64,000 nt of DNA from a candidate division BRC1 bacterium ADurb.Bin183 (GTDB taxonomy: Bacteria; Sumerlaeota; Sumerlaeia; MWCT01). Of this stretch, positions 35,297 to 43,738 are shown piece by piece. The notes below the pieces were generated by a model. It had not been told where the DNA came from. It did no database searches and saw nothing but the letters and a program-made list of their open reading frames with translations. Position numbers and translations under genes: made by a program. The first letter of the stretch is position 1. Each line of letters opens with the position of its first letter. The DNA lies in NCBI GenBank assembly GCA_002070185.1, contig MWCT01000001.1, forward strand, positions 186,001 through 250,000. The letters are read 5' to 3'.

Positions 35297-35787
35297 TGAG
35301 CGTGAAAACCTTCATAAGAAAAATTTTGCGCGTTCCGGAAAAATGCCCCCTCAAATTTTACATCAGATACAGGATGCTGCAGATAGTCGGCGTGAACAGG
35401 GGGGTGCCTTGGCCCGTGCATTTCACCACGCAGGTGGTCTGCCCGCAGCGGGTGTCATTGGGGCGCGGCACTTGTCCGGGCGATTCTCCGCACTGCTACA
35501 TTCAGGCGATGAACGGAATTGAGATTGGCGACTATGTGAATCTGGCGCCGGGTGTGGGGCTCATCAGCGCGAATCATGACCCGCTGGATAACGACAGCCA
35601 TTTGCCCGCGCCGCCGATTCGCATCGGCGCGCATTCGTGGATTGGCATGAACGCCGTCATTCTGCCTGGCGTGGTATTAGGCGAATACACCATCGTGGGC
35701 GCGGGCGCCGTTGTCACAAAGAGTTTCCCGGAAGGGCATTGCGTTATAGCCGGCAACCCCGCCCGCCAGCTGAGGAAAATAGGATAG
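35296..35787 (+). CDS. Hexapeptide-repeat acetyltransferase
   Basis: 163 residues forming a left-handed beta-helix: repeats such as IEIGDYVNLAPGVGLIS, PIRIGAHSWIGMNAVILPGVVLG and YTIVGAGAVVTKSFPEGHCVIAGNPA. The probable catalytic His is H94 in SANHD. It matches the WcaF/NodL-like sugar O-acetyltransferase group. Overlaps the flippase gene by one base, so it probably acetylates a sugar in the same surface polysaccharide. No signal peptide; cytoplasmic. Confidence 0.88.
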   Translation: MSVKTFIRKILRVPEKCPLKFYIRYRMLQIVGVNRGVPWPVHFTTQVVCPQRVSLGRGTCPGDSPHCYIQAMNGIEIGDYVNLAPGVGLISANHDPLDNDSHLPAPPIRIGAHSWIGMNAVILPGVVLGEYTIVGAGAVVTKSFPEGHCVIAGNPARQLRKIG

Positions 35788-35813
35788 CGCTCATTAAAAG
35801 CCGGCAGCGCTAT

Positions 35814-35852
35814 AAAGATATTTTAAGCAGTTTAAATAGACTGACCCCCAAA
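35814..35852. repeat. Interspersed TGACCCC repeat, copy B
   Basis: Thirty-nine bases nearly identical to copy A at 25993-26031, again next to the 3' end of a minus-strand gene, here 17 bases beyond the D-aminoacylase stop. A degraded second unit (TGCTTCCAAAG, 35858-35868) follows. Confidence 0.75.
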
Positions 35853-35869
35853 AATTTTGCTTCCAAAGA

Positions 35870-38326
35870 TTAGGGCTTTTTTCTGCCGGCGGCGTAAAGC
35901 GGTTTGCCGGATAGGACGCCGGTTAATTTCCCGTTCTCATAGGCGGGTTTGCCGTTTACGAAGACGTAATGAATGCCCGCCGGCGGCGGCGTCTGATCGC
36001 GGAAGTCCGCCGCGGGATCCAGTTTTTCCGGATTAAGCAGAACAAGGTCTGCGTAAGCCCCTGCTTTGATGACGCCTCTATCGGCAAGGTTCAAACGCCA
36101 TGCGGGGAGCCCCGTTGATTTATAGACTCCCAGTTCCCACGTGCAGACATTTTTATCGCGGACATATTTGGCAAAAAATTCGGGATATGTGCGGTATTTG
36201 CGCGGATGCTCCGTTGCCATCTCTTCTTTATCATTTAGGATTGTGGATTCGGAAACAACGCCGCCGTCGGTGCAGACCATGACGTTGTCGTCTTTCATGG
36301 CAAGTATCATATCATCTTCGGATATGCAAAGATAGGCGGCAAAAAGGTTTGATTTATCCGTAAGATTTAAATCTTCGATGAGTTCTTCGGGTGTCATATT
36401 TTCGCCCTCAAGGAGTTCAGAGAGGAGGTGTCCGGAATATTTTTGATATTTGCCGGGCATGTCTTTGAGGAAGACAACTTCCGGCGATGCCCTTTTTATG
36501 CCTTCGCGCACGAGGAGTGTATAGAGCCGGTAATGACCGGCGGGACCGGATGCGCGCCAAGGATACTGGTCGCCGGTGACGTCCAATCCGCGTTCGCGCG
36601 CCTGACGCATAATCTCCAGATAGCGGTTCATTTTCCCCCAGTTGACTTTGCTGAGCACTTTCATGTGGGATATTTGAACAGGCACTTGCGCTATTTCTCC
36701 GATATGAATCGCTTCGCGAATGGCGTCCAGCACTTCTTCCGATTCGCCGCGCACATGGGAGGCATAAAAACCGCCATAGGGTTTGAGTTGTTTGGATATT
36801 TCCGCCAATTCCCACATGTAGCATTGTTCGCTGATTCTATAAATTAGACCGGAGGAGTAACCGAAGGCGCCCTCCTCCATGGCAAGGTCGGTAAGGATTT
36901 TTTCCCAATAGACCTCTTCATAGAGCGGCTGTCCTTTGCGTTCGCCCATCACGCTGCGGCGCACGGGCGCGCCGCCGATGAGCATGGCGATGTTGATGGC
37001 GACTCTGGTTGTTTCGATTTCTTTCAAAAAGGCGCCGATTCCCGCCGGCGAAAAGGAACAGTTGCCGGCGAGGACGGTGGTGATGCCTTGGCGGATGTGG
37101 GAGGCGGCGTCCGGCGCGCGGAGAATGTTGCTATCGGCATGACTGTGGATGTCAATGAATCCGGGCATGAGGAAGAGTCCCTGCCCTGAAATTGTGTTCA
37201 GGCGTGGTTTGCCGCTCAGGGCGCCAACGGCGGAGATGCGCTCGCCCGCAATGCCCACATCGCCGATAAAGCGTTTGCCTTCTTTTGTTCCGTCAAAAAT
37301 AGTCGCCCCTTCGATGACATAATCAAATGTTGCGGAATCGGGTGTTGTTTTTTGGATAATTATTTCGGTTGCCGCCGGTTGCTTTGCCTGCGGCGGAACG
37401 GTTGCTTGCTCTTTGATTGGTATGGTGCGGACGATGCCGCCAAGTGAAGCTGTGACGAATCCGCCCGTCAGGAGTTCGCGCCGAAGATTTTTTTCATCTT
37501 TGGATTCGTCCACCATTTTGAATGTGTAAGGGGAATGGATGTCCAATCCGCTCACAAAAAAAACACCGCTTGGAAAAGGTTTAACGACGGCGATGATTTT
37601 TTCCATCTCCTCCGCGCGCTTTTTTTCTTCATCTTTGGTTAGCTCTTTTGCGGGGAAGATATAGCGGTAAAATTCTATTGCGATATTTTCGATAGGGCAT
37701 TTCACGAGTATTTTTTCAGGCACATATCCCATCATGCCGGAGGCGCTGTCATTATAGAAACTGCGGAAGGCTTCGTAAATTTTTCCGGCAAGCGGCAGGA
37801 TTTCGCTTTCCGGCAGAGGTTCCGCCGAGCCAATGGCAAGGCGCACGCATCCGCTGCGGTCTTGCGTTGCGAGGACTCTTTCTATTTCGGCGCTGGGGCA
37901 TAAAGCGGCAAGATGAATCGCCATCAGCGCGGAATCGCTTGCAAATTTATGCGAGTATTCGGGGCTTCTGATATGCTCCTCGGCGATAGCGCCAAAGGGA
38001 TATGCGGCTGCGCCGATGGTTATTTTCATCGGCGCAGATTCCGATTTTTGAAAAAGAATTTCGAGGCGGAGTGCGGAGGCGGCGTCCGCATTCGGGTCAT
38101 TGTCGCCCGCAAAGAATTTCAGCCCCTCCGAATCCGATGAAAAAAGCCGCTTTAATTCCGCAAGAAGGCTTTCGCCATTTTCGCTGAATTGCGGCGCGTT
38201 AGAGATGATGACGCTGGCGGCGAGGGTGTTGCCCTTGATATCTTTGGGCGCGGCGTCCGCGCGGCAAACGAGGTTTGCGAATGCGGGCAGCATCAAAACC
38301 GGCAGGAAGAGACCGAAATTTTTCAT
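35870..38326 (-). CDS. Secreted D-aminoacylase-like amidohydrolase with extra N-terminal region
   Basis: 818 residues; typical D-aminoacylases have 480-530. Signal peptide 1-25. Residues about 30-330 are a region I do not recognise (LLTGGFVTASLGGIVRTIPI near its end). From about 345 the N-acyl-D-amino-acid deacylase fold begins: DYVIEGATIFDGTKEGKRFIGDV, metal ligands in GFIDIHSHAD, and the core block FGYSSGLIYRI, YASHVRGESEEVLDAI, VPVQISHMKV, CTDGGV. The usual Cys ligand region is AGNCSFSPA. It likely releases D-amino acids from N-acyl forms in the periplasm. ATG follows AAGGAGACGGCTC. It is 14 bases downstream of dnaE. Confidence 0.82.
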   Translation of the reverse strand: MKNFGLFLPVLMLPAFANLVCRADAAPKDIKGNTLAASVIISNAPQFSENGESLLAELKRLFSSDSEGLKFFAGDNDPNADAASALRLEILFQKSESAPMKITIGAAAYPFGAIAEEHIRSPEYSHKFASDSALMAIHLAALCPSAEIERVLATQDRSGCVRLAIGSAEPLPESEILPLAGKIYEAFRSFYNDSASGMMGYVPEKILVKCPIENIAIEFYRYIFPAKELTKDEEKKRAEEMEKIIAVVKPFPSGVFFVSGLDIHSPYTFKMVDESKDEKNLRRELLTGGFVTASLGGIVRTIPIKEQATVPPQAKQPAATEIIIQKTTPDSATFDYVIEGATIFDGTKEGKRFIGDVGIAGERISAVGALSGKPRLNTISGQGLFLMPGFIDIHSHADSNILRAPDAASHIRQGITTVLAGNCSFSPAGIGAFLKEIETTRVAINIAMLIGGAPVRRSVMGERKGQPLYEEVYWEKILTDLAMEEGAFGYSSGLIYRISEQCYMWELAEISKQLKPYGGFYASHVRGESEEVLDAIREAIHIGEIAQVPVQISHMKVLSKVNWGKMNRYLEIMRQARERGLDVTGDQYPWRASGPAGHYRLYTLLVREGIKRASPEVVFLKDMPGKYQKYSGHLLSELLEGENMTPEELIEDLNLTDKSNLFAAYLCISEDDMILAMKDDNVMVCTDGGVVSESTILNDKEEMATEHPRKYRTYPEFFAKYVRDKNVCTWELGVYKSTGLPAWRLNLADRGVIKAGAYADLVLLNPEKLDPAADFRDQTPPPAGIHYVFVNGKPAYENGKLTGVLSGKPLYAAGRKKP

Positions 38327-38340
38327 GAGCCGTCTCCTTT

Positions 38341-41300
38341 TTATTTGGTTGAAAAGGAAAAACGAACTTCGAACGGAAGCGAACGAAGCGCTTGTATGAA
38401 TTCATTGGTGGGGGATGCCGTCAATAATTTTCCCGCGTCCATACGGAATTTTCCGACGCCTTTTTTTTGGATGGCAACGAGCACGGGTATTTTGCCTTTG
38501 TGCTGTTTGCAAACTTTGTTCAAGCGCATCATATTCGGCTCGTTGACATGTTCCGGCGCGATTTCGATTTCAATGCGCTGGACGAATTTTTTTCGCGCAT
38601 CCGCCAGAGTCATGATTTCCTCCACAAATATTTCCGGTCTTTTTTGGGTTTCCACGGTTTGCAAATCTTCCTCCGTCTGCTCTTGGCGCCGGCGGGGCGG
38701 GGAAATTTTGCCGCGGACATAGATGATGCTATCCGCTTGGAGAAGGGATTTGTAGGCGTCGTAGGCGCGGTTGAAAAGCATAAGGCGTATAGGACCGACG
38801 AAATCTTCAAGGAGAACCTCGGCATACATGTTGCCGCTCTTCCCCAGTTTGGGTATAACTTTGGAAATAATGCCGACAAGGGAGATTTTCTTATCGGTTT
38901 TTTCCTCCATTGTGGAGGAGCTGGCGGTGGAAAGGGCGCGAACATCCGCCTCGAATTGATTGAGCGGGTGGCTGGATACGTAGAATCCGAGATAATGCTT
39001 TTCGAACTGGAGCATGTCTTTTTCATCCCATGCGGAGATGATGGGCAGAGGGATCGCCTCATAGGAGGAATTCTTCGCGGATTCAAAGAGTGAGAGCTGC
39101 GCGGAGTTTTTTTCTTTTTGGTAATGGCTTGCCAATTCCAGCGCCTGTTCCATAATATGCATGAGCTGGGCGCGGTGGGCTCCAAGGGAGTCGAAAGCCC
39201 CGGATTTGATGAGCGCTTCCACAAGCCGAGAGTTGGCGGCATTCGAAGGGACGCGCATCAGGAAATCCTGAAAGCTTTTGAATGCGCCGTTATTTTTGCG
39301 TTCGGCGATAATTTTTTCCACAGCGCCTTCGCCCACGTGTTTGATGCCGGCAAGCCCGAATCGGATTTTTTCCCCCGCGGCGGTGAAATTGGCGAACGAT
39401 TCATTGACGTCCGGCGGGAGAATCTGGATGCCCATTTCCTTGCAGGCGCGGATGTAATGGGCGATTTTTTCATTGTTGCCGATTTCATTTGTGAGGACGG
39501 ACGCCATATATTCCACAGGGTAATGGGCTTTGAGCCAAGCGGTGCGGTAGGTGAGGATGGCGTAGGCGGCGCTGTGGCTTTTATTGAAACCGTATCCGGC
39601 GAAGTAAACGATGAGGTCAAAGATTTTTTCCGCCACAGGATTGTCCACGCCGCGTTCGAGGGCGCGCCGCAAAAAGTCATCCTTGCTTTTGCTCAGGCTG
39701 TCTTTGTCCTTATTTCCGATGGCGCGCCGGAGGCAGTCCGCCTCTCCCAGCGAGTATCCCGCCAGCACTTGAGCTATCTGCATGACTTGTTCCTGATAGA
39801 CGATGACTCCGAATGTTTCTTTGAGAATCGGCTCAAGCAGTGGGTGTTCGTAGATGATTTGTTTTTTGCCGTGTTTGCGCAGGATAAAGTCGTACACCAT
39901 GCCGCTATTGAGGGGACCGGGGCGGTGCAGCGCGAGGGCGGCGGTAACTTCGGCGATGTTGCGCGGGGCAAGCCCGATTATTGTTTCGCGCATGCCGGTG
40001 GATTCCAATTGGAAGATGCCCATCGTATTGCCGGAACAGATGAGGTCGTAGGTTTTGGCGTCGGTCATGGGAATCTCCTCCCATCGTATATCCACGCCTT
40101 TTGTTTTTTTGATTCGGTCAATGGTGGTCTGGATGATGGTGAGGTTTTTAAGTCCGAGGAAATCCATTTTCAAAAGACCGATTTGCTCCACTTGAGATTT
40201 GGGAAATTGGGTGGCGATGTCATTTGTGTTGGCGGGTTTGTAAAGGGGCGCAATCTCCACAATATCCTTGTCCGCCATAACCACTCCCGCCGCGTGGGTG
40301 GAGGCGTGGCGCGCCATGTCCTCGATGGCGAGGGCGTAGCGGACGAGTTTTTTGATGCGCGCATCCTCTTCGGCTATTTTTCGGAATTCATCAACTGTGG
40401 CAAGAGCCTCGGAGATGGTTTTTTGAGGGGGGATCATCTGCGTGATTTGTTCCACTTGGGGGATGGGAATCTGCATCACGCGCCCGACGTCTTTGAGGGC
40501 GTTTTTTGCCTTGAGCGTTCCGAATGAGATAATCTGCACAACGCGGGTGGAGCCATATTTTTGCTTGACGTATTGGATGATTTTGTCGCGGTTGATATCG
40601 TCGAAATCCATGTCAATATCCGGCATGGAGACGCGTTCGGGGTTGAGAAATCTTTCAAAGAGGAGATTGTTTTCCAGCGGGTCAATATCGGTGATGCCGA
40701 GCGCGTAGGAGACGATGCTGCCGGCGGCGGAGCCGCGCCCCGGCCCAACCACAACGCCGTTTTCGCGGGCGAATCGCACCAGATCCCAGAAGATAAGGAA
40801 ATAGGAATTGAACCCCATTTTGTTAATCATGGTCAGTTCATATTCCATGCGCGCTCGAATTTCTTCTGTTTGTTCCGGATAGCGCTTCTTCATCCCTTTT
40901 TCCACCAGCTGGCGCAGGTATTGCTCCAAAGTCAGCCCCTCGGGCGGAGTGAAGAGCGGGAGGTGTTTTTGGTTGAAGCGGATTTCGGAGTTGCAACGTT
41001 CCGCAATCGCCATAGTGTTCTGAAGCGCTTCGGGAATATCTCCAAAAACCGCCTTCATTTCCTCGGGGGTTTTGACGTAAAATTCCGTGGAGTAGAAGCG
41101 CATGCGCTGTTCTTCGGCGAGCGTTTTTGCTGTGCCGATGCAGAGAAGAACGTCGTGGATTTCGGCGTCTTCGCTATTTAAGTAATGGCAATCGTTGGTT
41201 GCCACGAGCCCTACATCCGCTTTTTTTGCGAGTTTGATAAGGGCGGGGTTCGCTTTTTTTTGCTCCGGCAGCCCTTGATCCATCAGCTCCACAAAGACGT

Positions 41301-41811
41301 TTTCCTTTCCGAAAATGCTGATATATTCATCAAGGGTTTCGGCGGCTTTTTTATGTTTGCCCTCAAGAAGCTGCTCGGGCACGGCGCCTTTGATGCAGGC
41401 GGTCAGGCAGATGAGGTCTTTGGAATATTTGGCGAGCGATTCGATGTCTATGCGCGGTTTGTAATAAAAGCCTTCCAGATAGCCGATGGAGCTGAGTTTT
41501 GCCAAGTTTAGGTAGCCCTCGTAGCTGGTGGAGAGCAGGAGGATATGGTTTGAGGCTCTGCGCTCTTGGGACTGCCGTTCAGTTCGCGAGCCGGGGGCGA
41601 TGTAGAGTTCGCAGCCGAGAATGGGTTTGATGCCGGCTTGTTTGGCTTTTTTATAAAAATCAATGGCGCCGAAAAGATTGCCGTGGTCGGTCAGGGCAAC
41701 TGCCTTTGCTTTTGAATTTTTCAATTTCGTGAAAAGGGGATCAAAACGGCAGGCGCCGTCAAGAAGGCTGTATTCGCTATGGACGTGGAGATGGGTGAAT
41801 TCAGTGGACAT
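38341..41811 (-). CDS. dnaE: DNA polymerase III subunit alpha
   Basis: 1156 residues, the normal size of DnaE1, the replicative polymerase. The N-terminal PHP domain starts FTHLHVHSEYSLLDGACR. Catalytic aspartates of the C-family palm are in MPDIDMDFDD. GPGRGSAAGS and FNKSHSAAYA are also family blocks. The C-terminal OB domain reads KISLVGIISKV, and the beta-clamp/tau region follows. ATG follows AAAGGAGG. It lies between rng (65 bases upstream) and the D-aminoacylase gene (14 bases downstream), so it may be read as part of a mixed operon. Confidence 0.97.
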   Translation of the reverse strand: MSTEFTHLHVHSEYSLLDGACRFDPLFTKLKNSKAKAVALTDHGNLFGAIDFYKKAKQAGIKPILGCELYIAPGSRTERQSQERRASNHILLLSTSYEGYLNLAKLSSIGYLEGFYYKPRIDIESLAKYSKDLICLTACIKGAVPEQLLEGKHKKAAETLDEYISIFGKENVFVELMDQGLPEQKKANPALIKLAKKADVGLVATNDCHYLNSEDAEIHDVLLCIGTAKTLAEEQRMRFYSTEFYVKTPEEMKAVFGDIPEALQNTMAIAERCNSEIRFNQKHLPLFTPPEGLTLEQYLRQLVEKGMKKRYPEQTEEIRARMEYELTMINKMGFNSYFLIFWDLVRFARENGVVVGPGRGSAAGSIVSYALGITDIDPLENNLLFERFLNPERVSMPDIDMDFDDINRDKIIQYVKQKYGSTRVVQIISFGTLKAKNALKDVGRVMQIPIPQVEQITQMIPPQKTISEALATVDEFRKIAEEDARIKKLVRYALAIEDMARHASTHAAGVVMADKDIVEIAPLYKPANTNDIATQFPKSQVEQIGLLKMDFLGLKNLTIIQTTIDRIKKTKGVDIRWEEIPMTDAKTYDLICSGNTMGIFQLESTGMRETIIGLAPRNIAEVTAALALHRPGPLNSGMVYDFILRKHGKKQIIYEHPLLEPILKETFGVIVYQEQVMQIAQVLAGYSLGEADCLRRAIGNKDKDSLSKSKDDFLRRALERGVDNPVAEKIFDLIVYFAGYGFNKSHSAAYAILTYRTAWLKAHYPVEYMASVLTNEIGNNEKIAHYIRACKEMGIQILPPDVNESFANFTAAGEKIRFGLAGIKHVGEGAVEKIIAERKNNGAFKSFQDFLMRVPSNAANSRLVEALIKSGAFDSLGAHRAQLMHIMEQALELASHYQKEKNSAQLSLFESAKNSSYEAIPLPIISAWDEKDMLQFEKHYLGFYVSSHPLNQFEADVRALSTASSSTMEEKTDKKISLVGIISKVIPKLGKSGNMYAEVLLEDFVGPIRLMLFNRAYDAYKSLLQADSIIYVRGKISPPRRRQEQTEEDLQTVETQKRPEIFVEEIMTLADARKKFVQRIEIEIAPEHVNEPNMMRLNKVCKQHKGKIPVLVAIQKKGVGKFRMDAGKLLTASPTNEFIQALRSLPFEVRFSFSTK

Positions 41812-41876
41812 GGGGAACCTCCTTTGGAATGGGATATTTGTTTTTTTTGTAACGTGCGGGGAGATGGGGCGAGCCC

Positions 41877-43445
41877 TTATTCTCCGTTTGTCAGGCGTCC
41901 CTCGTCTTTTTCCGTCCTATCGGGGAGCATGTAACGCACTTGAAAATCTTCCACGTGGAGGTCTTCGCTGGAAAGGATGGTGATGGGGACTTTGTATTTT
42001 TTTTGCATTTCTTGCAAAGCGCCCATGAATTTATCCTGAACGTAGTTTTTGGTGCGGGTGTGCATCGAGACGGTGATTTCGAGGGGCAGCGGTTTTTTAT
42101 TCAATAGATTCAAGATGGAATATTTCATTTCCCGCCAGAGCTGGCGCGGAGTCAGGACGCGTCCCGACCCGCCGCAATAGGGGCATTTGTCGAAAACTTG
42201 ATGTCCGAGGCTTTGTCGAACGCGTTTGCGGGTGAGTTGAAGAAGACCGAATTCCGAGATGGGCAGCATGGTCATTTTGGCGCGGTCGGATTTGGTTTGC
42301 CGGGCGAATTCCTCCTCCACCTGCTGGCGGCTGTCTTTATGCTCCATGTCAATAAAATCAACGACGATGATGCCGCCGATGTCTCTAAGGCGGAGTTGCT
42401 GGGCGATGATTTTGCATGCCTCCAGATTGGTTTTGAGCGCGATTTTTTCCTGCTCTTTTTTATTGATGAACCGCCCGCTGTTGACGTCAATCGCCGTGAG
42501 GGCTTCCGTTTCGTCAAATATCACATAGCCGCCGCTTTTGAGCCAGACTTTTCGGTGGCAGGCGCGCTGAATCTGCTTTTCCACGTCATATTGCTGAAAG
42601 AGGCTTACGGGTTGGTTGAAGAGGTGGACGCGGCGGGAAAGTTTTGGGATCATGTTTTTGACGATGCGCGAAAAATCCCGATGCGCCTTTTTTTCGTTGA
42701 TGAGGACTTCTTGAATGTCGTCGCTGATTTTGTCGCGGGCAATGCGGTAAAGGATGTCGTGGTCGTTGAAGAGAAGACGCGCGCCGCCTTTTTCGCGGAA
42801 TTTGCGCATGATGCTGTTCCATGTGCTTTTCAGATGCCCAATATCCCCTTTGATAGCTTCGTCATCCATGCCCATGCCCGCCGTGCGGACGATGAAACTC
42901 TGGTTGGTATCTTTAATCTCGCCGAGGATTTTGCGGAGGCGTTGGCGTTCTTTTTCGTCTTCGATTTTTCGAGAGACGCCGCCATGCTGCGAGGGATAGG
43001 GCAGATAGACAAGGTAGCGTCCCGGAAGCGAGATGTATGTCGTGATGCGCGGACCTTTGGCTCCGATTTCATCTTTGAGCACCTGCACAAGGAGGCTGAC
43101 GCCTTTTTGGAGCATTTGGGCTTTATCTTTTTTGCCGCGCTGTTTTTGCTCTTCGCCTTCTGATTTTTTTGAGGGTTTCTTCTTCTTGGCAAGGTCAAGG
43201 GTTTCCGGGCAGAAGTCGTCAAAATGAAGGAAGGCTCGGCGCTCAAATCCGATATCCACAAAAGCCGCCTGCAGCCCGGGGACAACATTCTCCACCACGC
43301 CCTTGTAAAGATTTCCAACAAGGCTTAAGTTGTCCGTTCGTTCAATGAAGAGGTCCACCAGCTGATGATTTTCAAGACACGCTGCGCGGATCTCGTTTTC
43401 TTCCACGTTGATAAGCACCGTTTTTTTAACGGTTTCGTCCTGCAT
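41877..43445 (-). CDS. rng: Ribonuclease G (Rne/Rng family)
   Basis: 522 residues, the length of RNase G, without the long C-terminal scaffold of RNase E. An S1-like domain (NLYKGVVENVVPGLQAAFVDIGFERRAFLHFDD) holds an insertion of about 30 Lys/Ser/Glu residues (KKKKPSKKSEGEEQKQRGKKDK) within the S1 region. DNase-I-like catalytic aspartates are in EALTAIDVNSGRF and VVDFIDMEHKD. The zinc-link is CPYCGGSGRV. Processes rRNA and tRNA precursors and helps decay mRNA. Start follows AAAAGGCA. Confidence 0.93.
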   Translation of the reverse strand: MQDETVKKTVLINVEENEIRAACLENHQLVDLFIERTDNLSLVGNLYKGVVENVVPGLQAAFVDIGFERRAFLHFDDFCPETLDLAKKKKPSKKSEGEEQKQRGKKDKAQMLQKGVSLLVQVLKDEIGAKGPRITTYISLPGRYLVYLPYPSQHGGVSRKIEDEKERQRLRKILGEIKDTNQSFIVRTAGMGMDDEAIKGDIGHLKSTWNSIMRKFREKGGARLLFNDHDILYRIARDKISDDIQEVLINEKKAHRDFSRIVKNMIPKLSRRVHLFNQPVSLFQQYDVEKQIQRACHRKVWLKSGGYVIFDETEALTAIDVNSGRFINKKEQEKIALKTNLEACKIIAQQLRLRDIGGIIVVDFIDMEHKDSRQQVEEEFARQTKSDRAKMTMLPISEFGLLQLTRKRVRQSLGHQVFDKCPYCGGSGRVLTPRQLWREMKYSILNLLNKKPLPLEITVSMHTRTKNYVQDKFMGALQEMQKKYKVPITILSSEDLHVEDFQVRYMLPDRTEKDEGRLTNGE

Positions 43446-43738
43446 AAAAATTTTGCCTTTTCTTAACGCTGTTCAACAAAACAAACAAACACCATCCACA
43501 GGCTAAATTGAAAATCAATAAAAGAATTTTAAGCCATAAAAATGGTTTTCCGTCTTTTCGTGCGGGCGTTTTTTGCCGGAGTTTGGGCATTCAAATCAAA
43601 AAAGAGCGGGCGGATTGCGTTTCGTTTTTTTTGACTGAGGGGCTTACGCGCTGATGAAATAGATTTTTGTTGCATTCAACAAACGCCTCATGCAGTCAAG
43701 AATCATATGCTGTGCATGAAACGGCGGGAGCGTGTTTT
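43446..43738. other. Gap between divergent rng and the fused ABC permease
   Basis: 293 bases, with several A/T-rich runs. It must hold the promoters for both divergent genes. A small inverted repeat TTTGTTG/CAACAAA (43666-43672, 43677-43683) stands 56 bases before the permease start and has no T run after it. I see no consensus promoter that I would place with confidence. Confidence 0.4.

Noticed and set aside
39118..40527. A 469-residue plus-strand open frame
   Set aside because: Antisense shadow of dnaE.
42198..43163. A 321-residue plus-strand open frame
   Set aside because: Antisense shadow of rng.
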